A stretch of 64,000 nt of DNA from Achromobacter sp. Bel (GTDB lineage: Bacteria; Pseudomonadota; Gammaproteobacteria; Burkholderiales; Burkholderiaceae_B): NCBI RefSeq assembly GCF_012928505.1, contig NZ_JABBJN010000010.1, positions 62,001-126,000 of the forward strand. The letters run 5' to 3'. The position numbers and the translations under genes are program-made. The stretch's first letter is position 1. Each line of letters begins with the position of its first letter. Below, in pieces: positions 25,614-34,733 of the stretch. The notes under the pieces are model-generated. The model was not told where the DNA came from and ran no database searches. It saw only the letters and a program-made list of their open reading frames with translations.

Positions 25614-26618
25614 ATGCGCGATGTCGTGCAATTGCGTCCCGAAGGCCTGTTCTGCCCGGCAGGCCAGTTCTACATCGACCCCTGGCGGCCGGTGGCCACC
25701 GCCGTGCTGACCCATGGCCACGGCGATCACGCGCGGGTGGGCATGGGCTGCTATCACACCAGTGCCGAAGGCCTGCCGATCCTGCAATGGCGATTGGGCG
25801 ATCAGGACTATCGCGTGCATGGGTACGGCCAGCCGTTCATCCTGGGCAATGCCCGCGTATCGCTGCACCCGGCCGGCCATGTGCTGGGCTCCGCGCAAGT
25901 GCGCATCGAGGCCGACGGCCAGACCTGGGTCGTGTCGGGCGACTACAAGCGGCAGCCAGACCCCACGTGCAGCCCGTTTGAAGTCGTTCCTTGCGACACC
26001 TTCATCACCGAAGCCACGTTCGGCTTGCCCATCTATCGCTGGCCCGGCACGGCGGACGTCGCGCGGGACATCGTGCAATGGCGCGACCACTGCGCCGCGC
26101 GTGGCGAGGCGGCCATTCTTTATTGCTACGCGCTGGGCAAAGCGCAGCGCGTCCTGGCCGAACTCAAACCGTTCATCGACCGGCCAGTCTACGTGCATGG
26201 CGCCATCGCGGCCGGCGTGGAGGTGTACCGGCAGGCGGGCATCGACATGGCCGACACGCGGCTGGTGATCGACGCCGAGGGCGACTCGCCGGCATCAAAG
26301 GCCGGCTTTGCGGGAGAGCTGATCATCGCGCCGCCGTCGGCCGCCGGCAGTGCGTGGCTGCGGCGTTTCCGCAAGGCCCAGCACGGCTTCGCATCGGGCT
26401 GGATGCGGCTGCGGGGAAACCGGCGGCGCCGCAACATGGATCGTGGCTTTGTCGTGTCCGACCACGCGGACTGGCCGGATCTGCTGCGTACCATCCACGA
26501 CACCGGCGCGCACCGCGTCATCGCCACGCATGGCGACACCGATGCGCTGGTACGCACGCTGAATGAAGCCGGCGTGGCGGCCGAAACACTGGCGACCCAG
26601 TATGGTGAAGACGACTAG
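25614..26618 (+). CDS. Ligase-associated DNA exonuclease (MBL/SNM1-type)
   Basis: A 334-residue beta-CASP/MBL-like nuclease. The metal motif is L-T-H-G-H-G-D-H-A near residue 35, followed by L-H-P-A-G-H-V-L-G-S (near 85), V-S-G-D-Y-K (near 107), T-E-A-T-F-G (near 130) and V-S-D-H-A-D-W near the end. AGGAG lies before the start; the 77 codons upstream in the same frame are not conserved in character. It is the first gene of the four-gene Exo-Lig-Lhr-phosphoesterase cluster known in Pseudomonas putida and others, a DNA-repair module. It would degrade DNA ends for the ligase and helicase that follow. Confidence 0.92.
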   Translation: MRDVVQLRPEGLFCPAGQFYIDPWRPVATAVLTHGHGDHARVGMGCYHTSAEGLPILQWRLGDQDYRVHGYGQPFILGNARVSLHPAGHVLGSAQVRIEADGQTWVVSGDYKRQPDPTCSPFEVVPCDTFITEATFGLPIYRWPGTADVARDIVQWRDHCAARGEAAILYCYALGKAQRVLAELKPFIDRPVYVHGAIAAGVEVYRQAGIDMADTRLVIDAEGDSPASKAGFAGELIIAPPSAAGSAWLRRFRKAQHGFASGWMRLRGNRRRRNMDRGFVVSDHADWPDLLRTIHDTGAHRVIATHGDTDALVRTLNEAGVAAETLATQYGEDD

Positions 26619-26639
26619 ACATCGGAGGCGCACCCGGGC

Positions 26640-28244
26640 ATGAAGCGATTCGCAGCGCTGTATCAAGAGCTGGACCGCAGTACCGCTACCCTGGACAAGC
26701 GCGGCGCGCTGACCGCGTATTTCCGGGATGCGCCGCCACGCGATGCCGCCTGGGCGCTTTATTTGCTTGCCGGCGGAAAAATCACCAGTGCGCGGCGCAA
26801 GGTCGCGGGCGTGGCCGAACTGCGCGCCTGGGCGGCGGCCGCGTCGGGCACCGCGCCCTGGCTGGTCGACGCCAGCTACGATCAGGTCGGCGACCTGGCC
26901 GAAACGCTGGCGTTGCTGATGCCCGATCCCGTGCATCCCGCGCCGGATCTTGGCTTGGCGGACTGGATTGAAGAGCGCTTGCTGCCTGTCGCCAACCGCG
27001 AGGAGGCCGAGCGGCGCGACGTTGTCGTATCGGCCTGGCTCGGCTTGCCGTTCGATGAACGCCTGGTATTCAACAAGCTGCTGACGGGCGCGTTGCGCGT
27101 CGGCGTATCCCAGCGCATGGTGCAGCAGGCGCTGGCCGAGATGTCGGGCGTGCCGATCGCACGCATCGCCCAGCGGATGCTGGGCGCCTGGGAGCCCAGC
27201 CCGGCCTTTTTGCGCGACCTGCTCAGTGCCGAGGATCTGCCCGGCGACCGTCAGCAGCCATACCCGTTCTTTCTGGCGTCGCCGTTGGAAGGCCCGCCGG
27301 CGGCGCTCGGCCCCATCGACGACTGGTTGCTGGAATGGAAGTGGGACGGCATCCGCGCACAGCTGATCCGGCGCCATGGCGAGGTGGCGTTGTGGTCGCG
27401 GGGCGAAGAGCGCCTGGACGGCCGCTTTCCCGAAGTGGAAGCCGCGGCGGCGGCGCTGGATGTGGACTGCGTGCTGGACGGCGAACTGCTGGCATGGCAG
27501 GAGGACGCGGCGCAGCCCATGCCATTCTCAGCGTTGCAGACGCGGATCCAACGGTTGAAGCCGGGCCCCAAGTGGCTGGCCGACGCGCCCGTTCGAATGC
27601 TTGCCTACGACCTGCTGGAGCTGGACGGCGCCGATTTGCGCGAACAGCCTCAGGCGGAACGCCGTCGGCAACTGGAAGCGATGTTGCGCCGCCAACCCGA
27701 TGCGCGCCTCGGCCTTTCGCCGCAGGTGGCGCCCGCCGGTTGGGAAGCCGCCGCCGCGCTGCGCGAGCAAGCGCGCGAACGTGGCGTGGAGGGCTTCATG
27801 CTGAAGCGCCGCAGCGCGGGCTACCAGAGCGGGCGACGTCGCGGCGACTGGTGGAAGTGGAAGATCGAACCGTTGACGATCGACGCCGTGCTGCTGTACG
27901 CGCAGGCGGGCCATGGCCGGCGCAGCACGCTCTACACCGACTACACGTTCGGCTTGTGGCAGGGCGATACGCTGGTGCCTATCGCCAAAGCCTATTCCGG
28001 CCTGGACGACAAAGAGATCCTGGCGCTGGACCGGTGGCTGCGCGCCCACACGCGCGAACGCTTCGGACCGGTTCGGTCGGTCGAACCGGTCCAGGTCTTC
28101 GAGCTGGGTTTCGAAGGCGTCAACTTGTCCAAGCGGCACAAGTCCGGCGTGGCCGTGCGCTTTCCTCGGATCCTGCGATGGCGGCACGACAAGCCCGCCG
28201 CCGAAGCGGATCAGCTGGACACATTGAAGGCGCTGGCGCGATGA
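26640..28244 (+). CDS. ATP-dependent DNA ligase (Lhr-cluster type)
   Basis: A 534-residue ligase. The N-terminal DNA-binding domain (about 1-200) is followed by the nucleotidyltransferase motif I E-W-K-W-D-G-I-R with the AMP-accepting lysine near residue 234, motif IV E-G-F-M-L-K near residue 385, motif V W-W-K-W-K near residue 405 and a C-terminal OB domain. It seals nicks using ATP, unlike the NAD-dependent housekeeping LigA. It begins 21 bases after the exonuclease stop, and its own stop overlaps the helicase start (ATGA), so the whole cluster is one operon. Confidence 0.93.
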   Translation: MKRFAALYQELDRSTATLDKRGALTAYFRDAPPRDAAWALYLLAGGKITSARRKVAGVAELRAWAAAASGTAPWLVDASYDQVGDLAETLALLMPDPVHPAPDLGLADWIEERLLPVANREEAERRDVVVSAWLGLPFDERLVFNKLLTGALRVGVSQRMVQQALAEMSGVPIARIAQRMLGAWEPSPAFLRDLLSAEDLPGDRQQPYPFFLASPLEGPPAALGPIDDWLLEWKWDGIRAQLIRRHGEVALWSRGEERLDGRFPEVEAAAAALDVDCVLDGELLAWQEDAAQPMPFSALQTRIQRLKPGPKWLADAPVRMLAYDLLELDGADLREQPQAERRRQLEAMLRRQPDARLGLSPQVAPAGWEAAAALREQARERGVEGFMLKRRSAGYQSGRRRGDWWKWKIEPLTIDAVLLYAQAGHGRRSTLYTDYTFGLWQGDTLVPIAKAYSGLDDKEILALDRWLRAHTRERFGPVRSVEPVQVFELGFEGVNLSKRHKSGVAVRFPRILRWRHDKPAAEADQLDTLKALAR

Positions 28245-30706
28245 CGGCAACGCCGCGCGGTTGGGATGCGCCCCTGTCGGCCTGGTTCCAGGCGCAGGGT
28301 TGGAAGCCGGCGGCGTTCCAGCGCGAGACCTGGCGCCGCTATCTGCACGGCCAATCCGGGCTGCTGCACACGCCGACCGGCAGCGGCAAGACACTGGCTG
28401 CGTTTGGCGGGCCGCTGCTTGAAGCCTTGGCCGATCCCGCTTTGGTCCAGACCACGGCAGGCGCGGGGCCACGGGTGCTATGGGTGACGCCGCTGCGCGC
28501 GTTGGCGGCCGACACCACCCGGGCGTTGGCGCAAACCGCCCATGAACTGAAGGTCGATTGGACCGTCGCGCTGCGTACCGGCGACGCCAGCGCGCGCGAC
28601 AAGCGCCTGGCTCGCCAAGGTAAAGCGGATGTGCTGGTGATCACGCCGGAGTCGCTGGCGCTGTTGCTGTCTTACGCGGATGCGTCGCAGCGCTTTCGCG
28701 CCTTGCGTTGCATCGTGGTCGACGAATGGCATGAACTGTTGGGGAACAAGCGCGGCGTGCTGCTGCAACTGTGCCTGGCGCGCTTGCGTCGCCTGTCGCC
28801 GGACCTGCGCACGTGGGGGCTGTCGGCCACGCTGGGAAATCTGGACGAAGCCCGCTCGGTGTTGTTACCGCATGCGCCGGATAGCCCGCTGGTCGCTGGC
28901 GCCACGCCGCGCAGGGTCGTCATTTCGACGCTGCTGCCTGAGCGTAACGGCGCCTTGCCGTGGGCCGGGCACCTGGGGCTGTCTCAGTTGCCGCGCGTGT
29001 TCAAGCGCCTGTTCGATGTCCGGACCAGTCTGCTGTTCACCAACACCCGCGCGCAGGCAGAGCTATGGCATCGCGCGCTGGAATCCATCTGGCCCGAAGC
29101 GGCGTCCACGCTGGCGCTTCATCACGGTTCGCTGGATCCAAAATTGCGGGCGCAGGCCGAACAGGGGCTGCGCGACGGCGTTATGCGCTGCGTGGTGGCC
29201 ACGTCGAGCCTGGATCTGGGGGTCGATTTTCCCGCCGTCGACCAGGTGCTGCAGATCGGCAGCCCAAAAGGCGTCGCCCGGCTGTTGCAGCGCGCCGGCC
29301 GCGCCAGGCATCGGCCCGGCGAGTCAGGCCACGTGATCTGCGTGCCGGCACAGGCGCTGGAGCTGATCGAGTACGCCGCCGCCCGTCAGGCGATTGCGCA
29401 TGGCGCCATCGAATCGCGGCCGCCGCCGCGCGGCAGCCTGGATGTGCTGGCGCAGCACGCGGTCACCTTGGCGTTGGGGGGCGGCTTCGATGCCGCCGCG
29501 CTGTATGAGGAAGTCCGGGGCACGCACGCCTACGCCGGGCTGGACGCGGCTACGTGGCAGGCCGTGCTGGATTTCATCGTCCAAGGCGGCCGCGCGCTCG
29601 CGAACTACCCCGAGTTCCGCCGGGTGCAGCGGGACGACGATGGCTGCTTTCGCGTCCATGACCGGCGCATCGCGTTGCGTCATCGGCTGTCGATCGGCAC
29701 CATCACCGCCGACGGCGCCGTCTCGGTGAAGTACCTGCGGGGCGGGGGGCTGGGGTCGGTGGAAGAGGGATTCCTGGCGCGCCTGCGTCCGGGCGACCCC
29801 TTCCAGTTTGCCGGCCGGACGCTGGAACTCGTGCGCCTGGAGGGCATGACCGCCTATGTGCGCCGCGCCAAGGGCGGCAACGGGCCTGTGGCGACCTGGC
29901 AGGGCGGCCGGATGCCGCTGTCGACCCAACTGGCGCAAGAGGTTGAACGCCTTTTCGCCCAGCCGGGCCGGCATGCCGAGATGCGCGCCGTGGAACCGCT
30001 GTTGCGGATCCAGCGCGAGGCCAGCGCGCTGCCTGAACCTGGCCGCCTGCTGGCCGAGCGCATCGCCACGCGCCGCGGCATGCACCTGTTCTTGTTCCCT
30101 TTCGCCGGCCGCGCCGTCCATGAAGGCATGGCGGCCACCATTGCGCTGCGTTGGGGGCGCCGGCAGGCCAACACGTTCTCCTATACGGTCAACGATTACG
30201 GGTTGATGCTGACGCTGGCCGAACCCGCGGATCTGGACGACGCGCTGCTGCGCGAATTGCTCAGCCCCGGCCAGTTGGCCGGCGACCTGCGCGACGGCGT
30301 CAATCTGGGAGAGTTGGCGCGGCGTCAGTTCCGCGAGATCGCCCGCGTGGCCGGCTTGCTGACGCCTTCGCTGCCGGGGCGCGCGGCGCGCTCCCTGCGT
30401 CAGGTGCAGGCGTCCAGCGGATTGCTCTACGACGTGCTGCGCCGCTACGATCCCGACCATCTGCTGTTGGCGCAAGCAGAAAGGGAAGTCCTTGAAATCC
30501 AGCTGGAAGCGCCACGCCTGTTGGCCGCTTTGCAGGATTGCGCGAGGCGGTCGTTGGATTTACGTGCCCCTCGGGCCCTGACGCCGTTGTCTTTTCCACT
30601 CTGGACGGAAAGCCTGCGCGGCCAGCTCAGCACGGAAACCTGGCAGGCCCGCGTCAAGCGTGCCGCCGCGCAATTGGAGAAGCGCTATGCCCGGGTTGCG
30701 GGATGA
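28241..30706 (+). CDS. Lhr-family DEXH ATP-dependent helicase (Lhr-Core type)
   Basis: An 821-residue helicase with Walker A T-P-T-G-S-G-K-T (about residues 43-50), the DExH box V-V-D-E-W-H near residue 160 and motif VI L-L-Q-R-A-G-R-A-R-H-R near residue 350, followed by the Lhr winged-helix and C-terminal core domain. It is the shorter 'core' form, lacking the large C-terminal extension of E. coli Lhr. Lhr-Core enzymes move 3'-5' on single-stranded DNA and unwind RNA:DNA hybrids. The start is fixed by the 4-base overlap with the ligase stop; a much longer frame upstream lies inside the ligase gene in another frame. The next gene starts inside its 3' end. Confidence 0.93.
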   Translation: MTATPRGWDAPLSAWFQAQGWKPAAFQRETWRRYLHGQSGLLHTPTGSGKTLAAFGGPLLEALADPALVQTTAGAGPRVLWVTPLRALAADTTRALAQTAHELKVDWTVALRTGDASARDKRLARQGKADVLVITPESLALLLSYADASQRFRALRCIVVDEWHELLGNKRGVLLQLCLARLRRLSPDLRTWGLSATLGNLDEARSVLLPHAPDSPLVAGATPRRVVISTLLPERNGALPWAGHLGLSQLPRVFKRLFDVRTSLLFTNTRAQAELWHRALESIWPEAASTLALHHGSLDPKLRAQAEQGLRDGVMRCVVATSSLDLGVDFPAVDQVLQIGSPKGVARLLQRAGRARHRPGESGHVICVPAQALELIEYAAARQAIAHGAIESRPPPRGSLDVLAQHAVTLALGGGFDAAALYEEVRGTHAYAGLDAATWQAVLDFIVQGGRALANYPEFRRVQRDDDGCFRVHDRRIALRHRLSIGTITADGAVSVKYLRGGGLGSVEEGFLARLRPGDPFQFAGRTLELVRLEGMTAYVRRAKGGNGPVATWQGGRMPLSTQLAQEVERLFAQPGRHAEMRAVEPLLRIQREASALPEPGRLLAERIATRRGMHLFLFPFAGRAVHEGMAATIALRWGRRQANTFSYTVNDYGLMLTLAEPADLDDALLRELLSPGQLAGDLRDGVNLGELARRQFREIARVAGLLTPSLPGRAARSLRQVQASSGLLYDVLRRYDPDHLLLAQAEREVLEIQLEAPRLLAALQDCARRSLDLRAPRALTPLSFPLWTESLRGQLSTETWQARVKRAAAQLEKRYARVAG

Positions 30707-31349
30707 AGGGCTCGCCATCAAGCTGGCGGACGAGCCCGTGGTGCTGTTGGGCGATCGCGCCATGTACTGGCCGGCCCGGTCGCGTCTGATCATCGCGGAT
30801 CTGCATCTGGGCAAGAGCCATGTGTTTCGCCAGGCGGGCATCGCCGTCCCGCAAGGCGCAACCCGGGATGATCTGATGCGCCTTGACCGGCTGCTCGAAT
30901 CCACCGCCGCGAAGGGGCTGTGGATCGTGGGCGACGTGCTGCATGGTCCGATGGCCCGGGCGGACTGGCGCGACACCTGGACGCAATGGCGCAAGCGGCA
31001 CGCTAGGCTCGACGTGGAGGCGCTGACGGGCAACCATGACCGCGCGCTGGACGGCGCCGCGCTGGATATCAGGCAGCTGGGCGAATCGGTGGCTGACGGG
31101 CCGTTCCTGTTCCGGCATTTGCCCCTTGCCGATCCGCACGGCCGGCACGTCATCGCGGGCCACGTGCATCCCAAGACCCGCGTGCCCGGCGTCCCCCGCA
31201 GTTGGCCCGCATTCTGGCTAAGGAAAAGCATGACCGTGCTGCCTGCGTTTTCCGATTTCACGGGCGGCCAGGTAGTCGGCGCGGGCGACGGCAGCGCCCT
31301 GGTGGCGTGCGTGGAAGGCAGTGCCTTGATGATCGGATTCGTATCCTAG
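30687..31349 (+). CDS. Ligase-associated DNA damage-response metallophosphoesterase (PdeM/MPE type)
   Basis: A 220-residue two-metal phosphoesterase. Motifs in order are A-D-L-H-L-G-K (residues about 36-42), V-G-D-V-L-H-G (about 82-88), T-G-N-H-D (about 115-119) and A-G-H-V-H-P (about 153-158). The P. putida relative in the same cluster is a manganese-dependent DNA endonuclease/phosphodiesterase. The start overlapping the helicase end is supported by GGAG about 8 bases upstream; a start 9 codons earlier is possible. It closes the four-gene repair operon. Confidence 0.92.
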   Translation: MPGLRDEGLAIKLADEPVVLLGDRAMYWPARSRLIIADLHLGKSHVFRQAGIAVPQGATRDDLMRLDRLLESTAAKGLWIVGDVLHGPMARADWRDTWTQWRKRHARLDVEALTGNHDRALDGAALDIRQLGESVADGPFLFRHLPLADPHGRHVIAGHVHPKTRVPGVPRSWPAFWLRKSMTVLPAFSDFTGGQVVGAGDGSALVACVEGSALMIGFVS

Positions 31350-31406
31350 ACCGGTTGGCGGGCGGGGATGCCGCCTGCCGGTAACATGATCGAAGGGAGG
31401 AGAAAA

Positions 31407-31472
31407 ATGCGCAAAAGAGGGTTCGCCGTGTTGACGTCGCCGGGCATGCCGTGGGGAGGCAAGCGTGGCTGA
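31407..31472 (+). CDS. Possible 21-residue leader peptide before a membrane protein
   Basis: A short frame beginning M-R-K-R-G-F-A-V-L has a very strong ribosome-binding site (GGGAGGAG) and ends 8 bases inside the next gene, whose own GTG start has GGGGAGG just upstream. Overlap of this kind can couple translation. There is no other evidence that the peptide is made. Confidence 0.25.
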   Translation: MRKRGFAVLTSPGMPWGGKRG

Positions 31473-32103
31473 CCGCCCGTTCCACGCCTCGGTGCCCGAG
31501 GGCAGCGACGGTATCCAGGCCGCGGTCTATACCCGCTGGCATCAGTTGTCGGTGCCGTTGGCGTTCGCGCTGGCCGCCGGCGGCTTCATGCTGGTGGTGT
31601 TCAACCGGGGGCCATTGCTGTGGGCGGCCATCGTCGCGCTGGCCGGCCTGCTGGGGCCGCCCCTCGTGGCCTTCAAAGGGTTTCCCACCCGCAACCGGGT
31701 CACCGTGACGTCCGACGGCCTGGTGTTCTCGCGGCGTGCACCGGTTGCCTTTGCCGACCTGACCCGCTGGGGCACCGACGATTTCCTGAAACTGGTTCGG
31801 CCGGGGCATCCCACGCTGCTGGTCAGCGCGGTGGATCTGCCGAATCGCGAGCGCCTGCTGCGTGAATTCCAGAGCGCGCTGCAGGCTTGGCAGAAGCGGC
31901 AGCCCGCCGGAACGGAACCGGCGCGCCGGACGCACTTCTACGGTTCGACAGGGGGGCGCCTGATCGGCGCGGTGATCACCGCCTTGGGCGTGGGGTCGGC
32001 CGTCATGGCGCTGAACCTGCGCGAACCGTCTATCTCGCTGGCGATCGTCGGCGGCCTGGGAGCGGTGTTCGGGTTGGCGATGCTGATGGGCAGACGGGTC
32101 TGA
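31465..32103 (+). CDS. Unassigned membrane protein with two pairs of spans
   Basis: A 212-residue protein with two hydrophobic segments at about 30-70 (L-S-V-P-L-A-F-A-L-A-A-G-G-F and L-W-A-A-I-V-A-L-A-G-L-L-G) and two at about 165-207, enclosing a soluble stretch of about 95 residues (T-V-T-S-D-G-L-V-F-S-R-R, then D-L-P-N-R-E-R-L-L). The middle part looks like a bacterial PH-type domain, as found between membrane spans in small membrane proteins, but this is only a fold guess. It starts at GTG with GGGGAGG upstream. No neighbour suggests a function. Confidence 0.7.
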   Translation: MADRPFHASVPEGSDGIQAAVYTRWHQLSVPLAFALAAGGFMLVVFNRGPLLWAAIVALAGLLGPPLVAFKGFPTRNRVTVTSDGLVFSRRAPVAFADLTRWGTDDFLKLVRPGHPTLLVSAVDLPNRERLLREFQSALQAWQKRQPAGTEPARRTHFYGSTGGRLIGAVITALGVGSAVMALNLREPSISLAIVGGLGAVFGLAMLMGRRV

Positions 32104-32246
32104 GTCGATCGCGCGCTCAGGCGTTACGGAATTCGCCATCATGGACTTCACTTAACTCCAGCCTTAACGATAGGTAAACGGCTGCTAAATCACAGGGGGC
32201 GCGCGGCTCTTTATAGTGGCTGCATTGCCTTGTCTGGAGCGCCCGC

Positions 32247-32930
32247 ATGTCCCAAACCCCCGATTCTCCCGTGTCTGCCGATACGACCGTTCCGTCCGGC
32301 TACCCGCGCGCGGTGCTGTTTGACCTGCTGACGGCCTTGCTGGACTCATGGACCGTCTGGAACCGGGCGGCGGGCACCGAGGCCCTGGGCCGGGCTTGGC
32401 GCGCCGATTATTTGCGACGCACCTATGGATGCGGCGCGTATCAGCCGTATGAGCTATTGGTGCAGGAAGCCGCCATTGCCGTCGGTCTGCCGGCCAGCGC
32501 CCCGGCTGCGCTGGAATCGCACTGGGCCGAATTGCCCGTATGGGACGGGGCGCGCGAATTGTTGCAGGCCTTGCGCCCGCATTGCCGGCTGGGCGTGGTT
32601 ACCAACTGTTCCGACCGCTTGGGCCGCCAGGCGGCCAGTCTGCTGGGGGTCGATTGGGACGTGGTGGTGACGTCCGAGGAGGCCGGCTTCTACAAACCCG
32701 ATCCCCGGCCCTACGCTTTGGCATTGGCGCGCTTGCAGGTGCAACCGAAAGAGGCCGCGTTCGTCGCCGGGTCGGGTTATGACCTGTTCGGCACCAGCAA
32801 AGTGGGGCTGCGCACGTATTGGCACAACCGGGTGGGGCTGTCGTTGCCGCAAGGGGCGCCGGCGCCGGAGCGGGAGTCGCCCCGGTTGGAAGGCGCGTTG
32901 CCGTGGCTGGCCGGGTTCGGCAACGGCTGA
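32247..32930 (+). CDS. HAD-superfamily hydrolase (haloacid dehalogenase-like)
   Basis: A 227-residue HAD protein. Motif I is L-F-D26-L-L-T-A-L-L-D, with the nucleophilic Asp but Leu where phosphatases have the second Asp; motif II is V-V-T-N-C-S near residue 116; the lysine motif is F-Y-K-P-D-P-R-P-Y near residue 150; motif IV is A-G-S-G-Y-D near residue 175. The lack of the second Asp in motif I fits the 2-haloacid dehalogenase branch or relatives better than phosphatases. The substrate is unknown. It stands alone between unrelated genes. Confidence 0.85.
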   Translation: MSQTPDSPVSADTTVPSGYPRAVLFDLLTALLDSWTVWNRAAGTEALGRAWRADYLRRTYGCGAYQPYELLVQEAAIAVGLPASAPAALESHWAELPVWDGARELLQALRPHCRLGVVTNCSDRLGRQAASLLGVDWDVVVTSEEAGFYKPDPRPYALALARLQVQPKEAAFVAGSGYDLFGTSKVGLRTYWHNRVGLSLPQGAPAPERESPRLEGALPWLAGFGNG

Positions 32931-33065
32931 CCCCAAGCGGCACGCGGCCGCAGCCCGTTCTGGCCGATTGGCCAGTACAAAATGTTGCCGGTCCTTCCGC
33001 CCGCGCTTGCTAGCATGGTTCATGCCGGAATGATCCGGCGCACCGACGGGATAGTGGAGGTTGCC

Positions 33066-33713
33066 ATGAACTCAAGAACAATGTTCAACCGGATCGCGGT
33101 GGTTGCGGCGGCGGGTGCGCTGCTGGCGGGCTGCGCCACGCAACAGCAGACGAACACCGCCGTGGGTACGGGGGCGGGGGCCGCGGTCGGCGCGGGCATC
33201 GGCGCCTTGATCGGACACGGCAAAGGGGCGGCGATCGGCGCCGGCATCGGTGCGGTGGCGGGCGGCCTGGTGGGCTACAACTGGAAGGTCGTCAAAGAGG
33301 ATGTTCAGCAGTCGGGCGCGTCGTCTCTGGGGATCGATGTCGTGGAAATGCCCGACGGCAGCCTGAAGGTCAACATTCCCAGCGGCGTGTCGTTCGACAC
33401 GGACAAGACGCAATTGAAGCCCGCGTTGCTGCCGGTGCTGGACAGCGTGGCACGTTCGCTCAACCAGCATCCGGAGTTGCGCGCCAAGGTGGTGGGCCAT
33501 ACGGACAGCACGGGCGCGTTGGCGCATAATCAGACCCTGTCGGTCAACCGCGCCAAGAGCGTGACGGACTACCTGGCCAAGCAAGGCGTGGCCGCCGGCC
33601 GCATGGGGGTGGAAGGGCGCGGACCGAACGATCCCATCGGCGACAATGCGACCGCCGAAGGGCGCGCGCTGAACCGGCGCGTGGAAATCTATCTGTACGC
33701 GGTCAAGCAATAA
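33066..33713 (+). CDS. OmpA-family outer-membrane lipoprotein with glycine zipper
   Basis: A 215-residue lipoprotein. The lipobox L-L-A-G-C23 ends the signal; residues 35-80 are a Gly/Ala glycine-zipper segment ([13 protein letters not shown] repeats); the C-terminal 110 residues are an OmpA domain with [10 protein letters not shown]-x-x-L-S-x-x-R-A and N-R-R-V-E-I-Y, which binds peptidoglycan diaminopimelate. It would tether outer membrane and cell wall. The start has GGAGG upstream; a start 28 codons earlier is not credible. The next gene begins 8 bases after its stop. Confidence 0.92.
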   Translation: MNSRTMFNRIAVVAAAGALLAGCATQQQTNTAVGTGAGAAVGAGIGALIGHGKGAAIGAGIGAVAGGLVGYNWKVVKEDVQQSGASSLGIDVVEMPDGSLKVNIPSGVSFDTDKTQLKPALLPVLDSVARSLNQHPELRAKVVGHTDSTGALAHNQTLSVNRAKSVTDYLAKQGVAAGRMGVEGRGPNDPIGDNATAEGRALNRRVEIYLYAVKQ

Positions 33714-33721
33714 GGTCTGTC

Positions 33722-34048
33722 ATGAGCATGTTCCCTCCCGCCCGTATCGGCACCGATATCGCCGTGGCCGCGTTGTCCGGATGGCAGGCCGTGGCCATGC
33801 GCGACGCCATCGAGAAGCGCTTCCGCTTCCCCAACTTCAACGCGGCGTTCGGATTCATGGCGCGGGTGGCCATGTTCGCGGAAAAGCTGAACCACCACCC
33901 GGAGTGGACCAACGTCTACAACCGGGTGGATGTGACGCTGACCACCCATGACGCCGGCGGCGTGACCGAACTGGACGTGCGCATGGCGCAGTTCATGGAC
34001 GAGGCCGCCGCGCAGATGGGAGCGACGGCGCCGAAGGCTGACGCCTAG
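33722..34048 (+). CDS. phhB: Pterin-4a-carbinolamine dehydratase
   Basis: A 108-residue protein with the family core [11 protein letters not shown] near residue 35 and N-H-H-P-E-W near residue 57, followed by V-D-V-T-L-T-T-H-D. It dehydrates 4a-hydroxytetrahydropterin to regenerate the cofactor of phenylalanine hydroxylase; no phhA is nearby. Its stop overlaps the convergent MarR gene by 4 bases. It may share a transcript with the lipoprotein. Confidence 0.92.
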   Translation: MSMFPPARIGTDIAVAALSGWQAVAMRDAIEKRFRFPNFNAAFGFMARVAMFAEKLNHHPEWTNVYNRVDVTLTTHDAGGVTELDVRMAQFMDEAAAQMGATAPKADA

Positions 34049-34509
34049 CCGTCTTCGCCGTCCGCGCCGTCTTCACGGGTTTGCAGATGGTCGATCAGGC
34101 GATCCAGCATGTCGCCCAGGGCGCGCTGTTCGCCGGGATCCAGGCACGCGAAGATCTCGTCGTTGCGCTGCGCAATCAGCGCGATGATGCGCTGGTACTG
34201 CGCCAGGCCGGCGTCGGTCGGCGTCAGTACCACGCCGCGCCCGTCTGAGGCGGACAGCGTCTTTTCGACGAGTCCGCGTTCGACCAGTGCCTGCGCCGAA
34301 CGGCTGGCCTGGCCCTTGTTCAGGTTGGCCGACCGGGCCAGGTCGTTGACGGAAAGCGGCGCGTAGCGGCCGATCGCCGCCAGGCAGCGCGCTTCACCCA
34401 AGGGAATGCCGCAGTCCGACAGATAGGCGCGATTCGTGTCCCGGTCCGTGATCTTATTGAGCACATGCAGGCGATAGGTCAGGAATCGTTCCAGGGCGGG
34501 CGGTTTCAC
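34045..34509 (-). CDS. MarR-family transcriptional regulator
   Basis: A 154-residue MarR protein. The winged helix lies at about residues 45-110 ([19 protein letters not shown], then [22 protein letters not shown]) with dimerisation helices at both ends. The start is GTG at 34509, sharing bases with the stop of the preceding small gene (GTGA); this overlap, not a ribosome-binding site, decides it. The last gene of the hydroxylase operon, it probably binds the two palindromes in the operon promoter and responds to the aromatic substrate. Confidence 0.88.
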   Translation of the reverse strand: MKPPALERFLTYRLHVLNKITDRDTNRAYLSDCGIPLGEARCLAAIGRYAPLSVNDLARSANLNKGQASRSAQALVERGLVEKTLSASDGRGVVLTPTDAGLAQYQRIIALIAQRNDEIFACLDPGEQRALGDMLDRLIDHLQTREDGADGEDG

Positions 34510-34733
34510 GTCGGGCAGGCAGGAGTGGGGGCGGGATAGTTTGCCACAGCGTCTTCGCCCAGGCAGGCGCTTTCCGCCTGCGCCAGCAACGCCAGCGCCG
34601 ATGCGGCGTCCGGTTGCCGGCTTAGCAGCGACAAGCCGAGTATCGACAGCAAGAGCGACGCGCGCGGTTCGCCCACGCGCGTCAGCGTCTGCGCCATGCC
34701 GGTGTACACCTGGTCCAGTTCTTCGTGGTTCAT
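34506..34733 (-). CDS. Small DUF2783-like protein in hydroxylase operon
   Basis: A 75-residue protein opening M-N-H-E-E-L-D-Q-V-Y-T, followed by two helices with L-L-L-S-I-L-G-L-S-L-L and A-L-A-L-L-A-Q-A, and a Pro-rich end. It resembles the short DUF2783 proteins that accompany FAD aromatic hydroxylases, as I recall them. The start overlaps the hydroxylase stop (ATGA) and its stop overlaps the MarR start (GTGA), so all three are coupled. The family's job is unknown; a small partner of the monooxygenase is the simplest guess. Confidence 0.75.
   Translation of the reverse strand: MNHEELDQVYTGMAQTLTRVGEPRASLLLSILGLSLLSRQPDAASALALLAQAESACLGEDAVANYPAPTPACPT

Noticed and set aside
27335-28240. 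N-terminal extension of the Lhr helicase inside the ligase gene.
   Set aside because: It lies in another frame of the ligase. The ATGA overlap at 28241 and the conserved helicase N-terminus give the real start.
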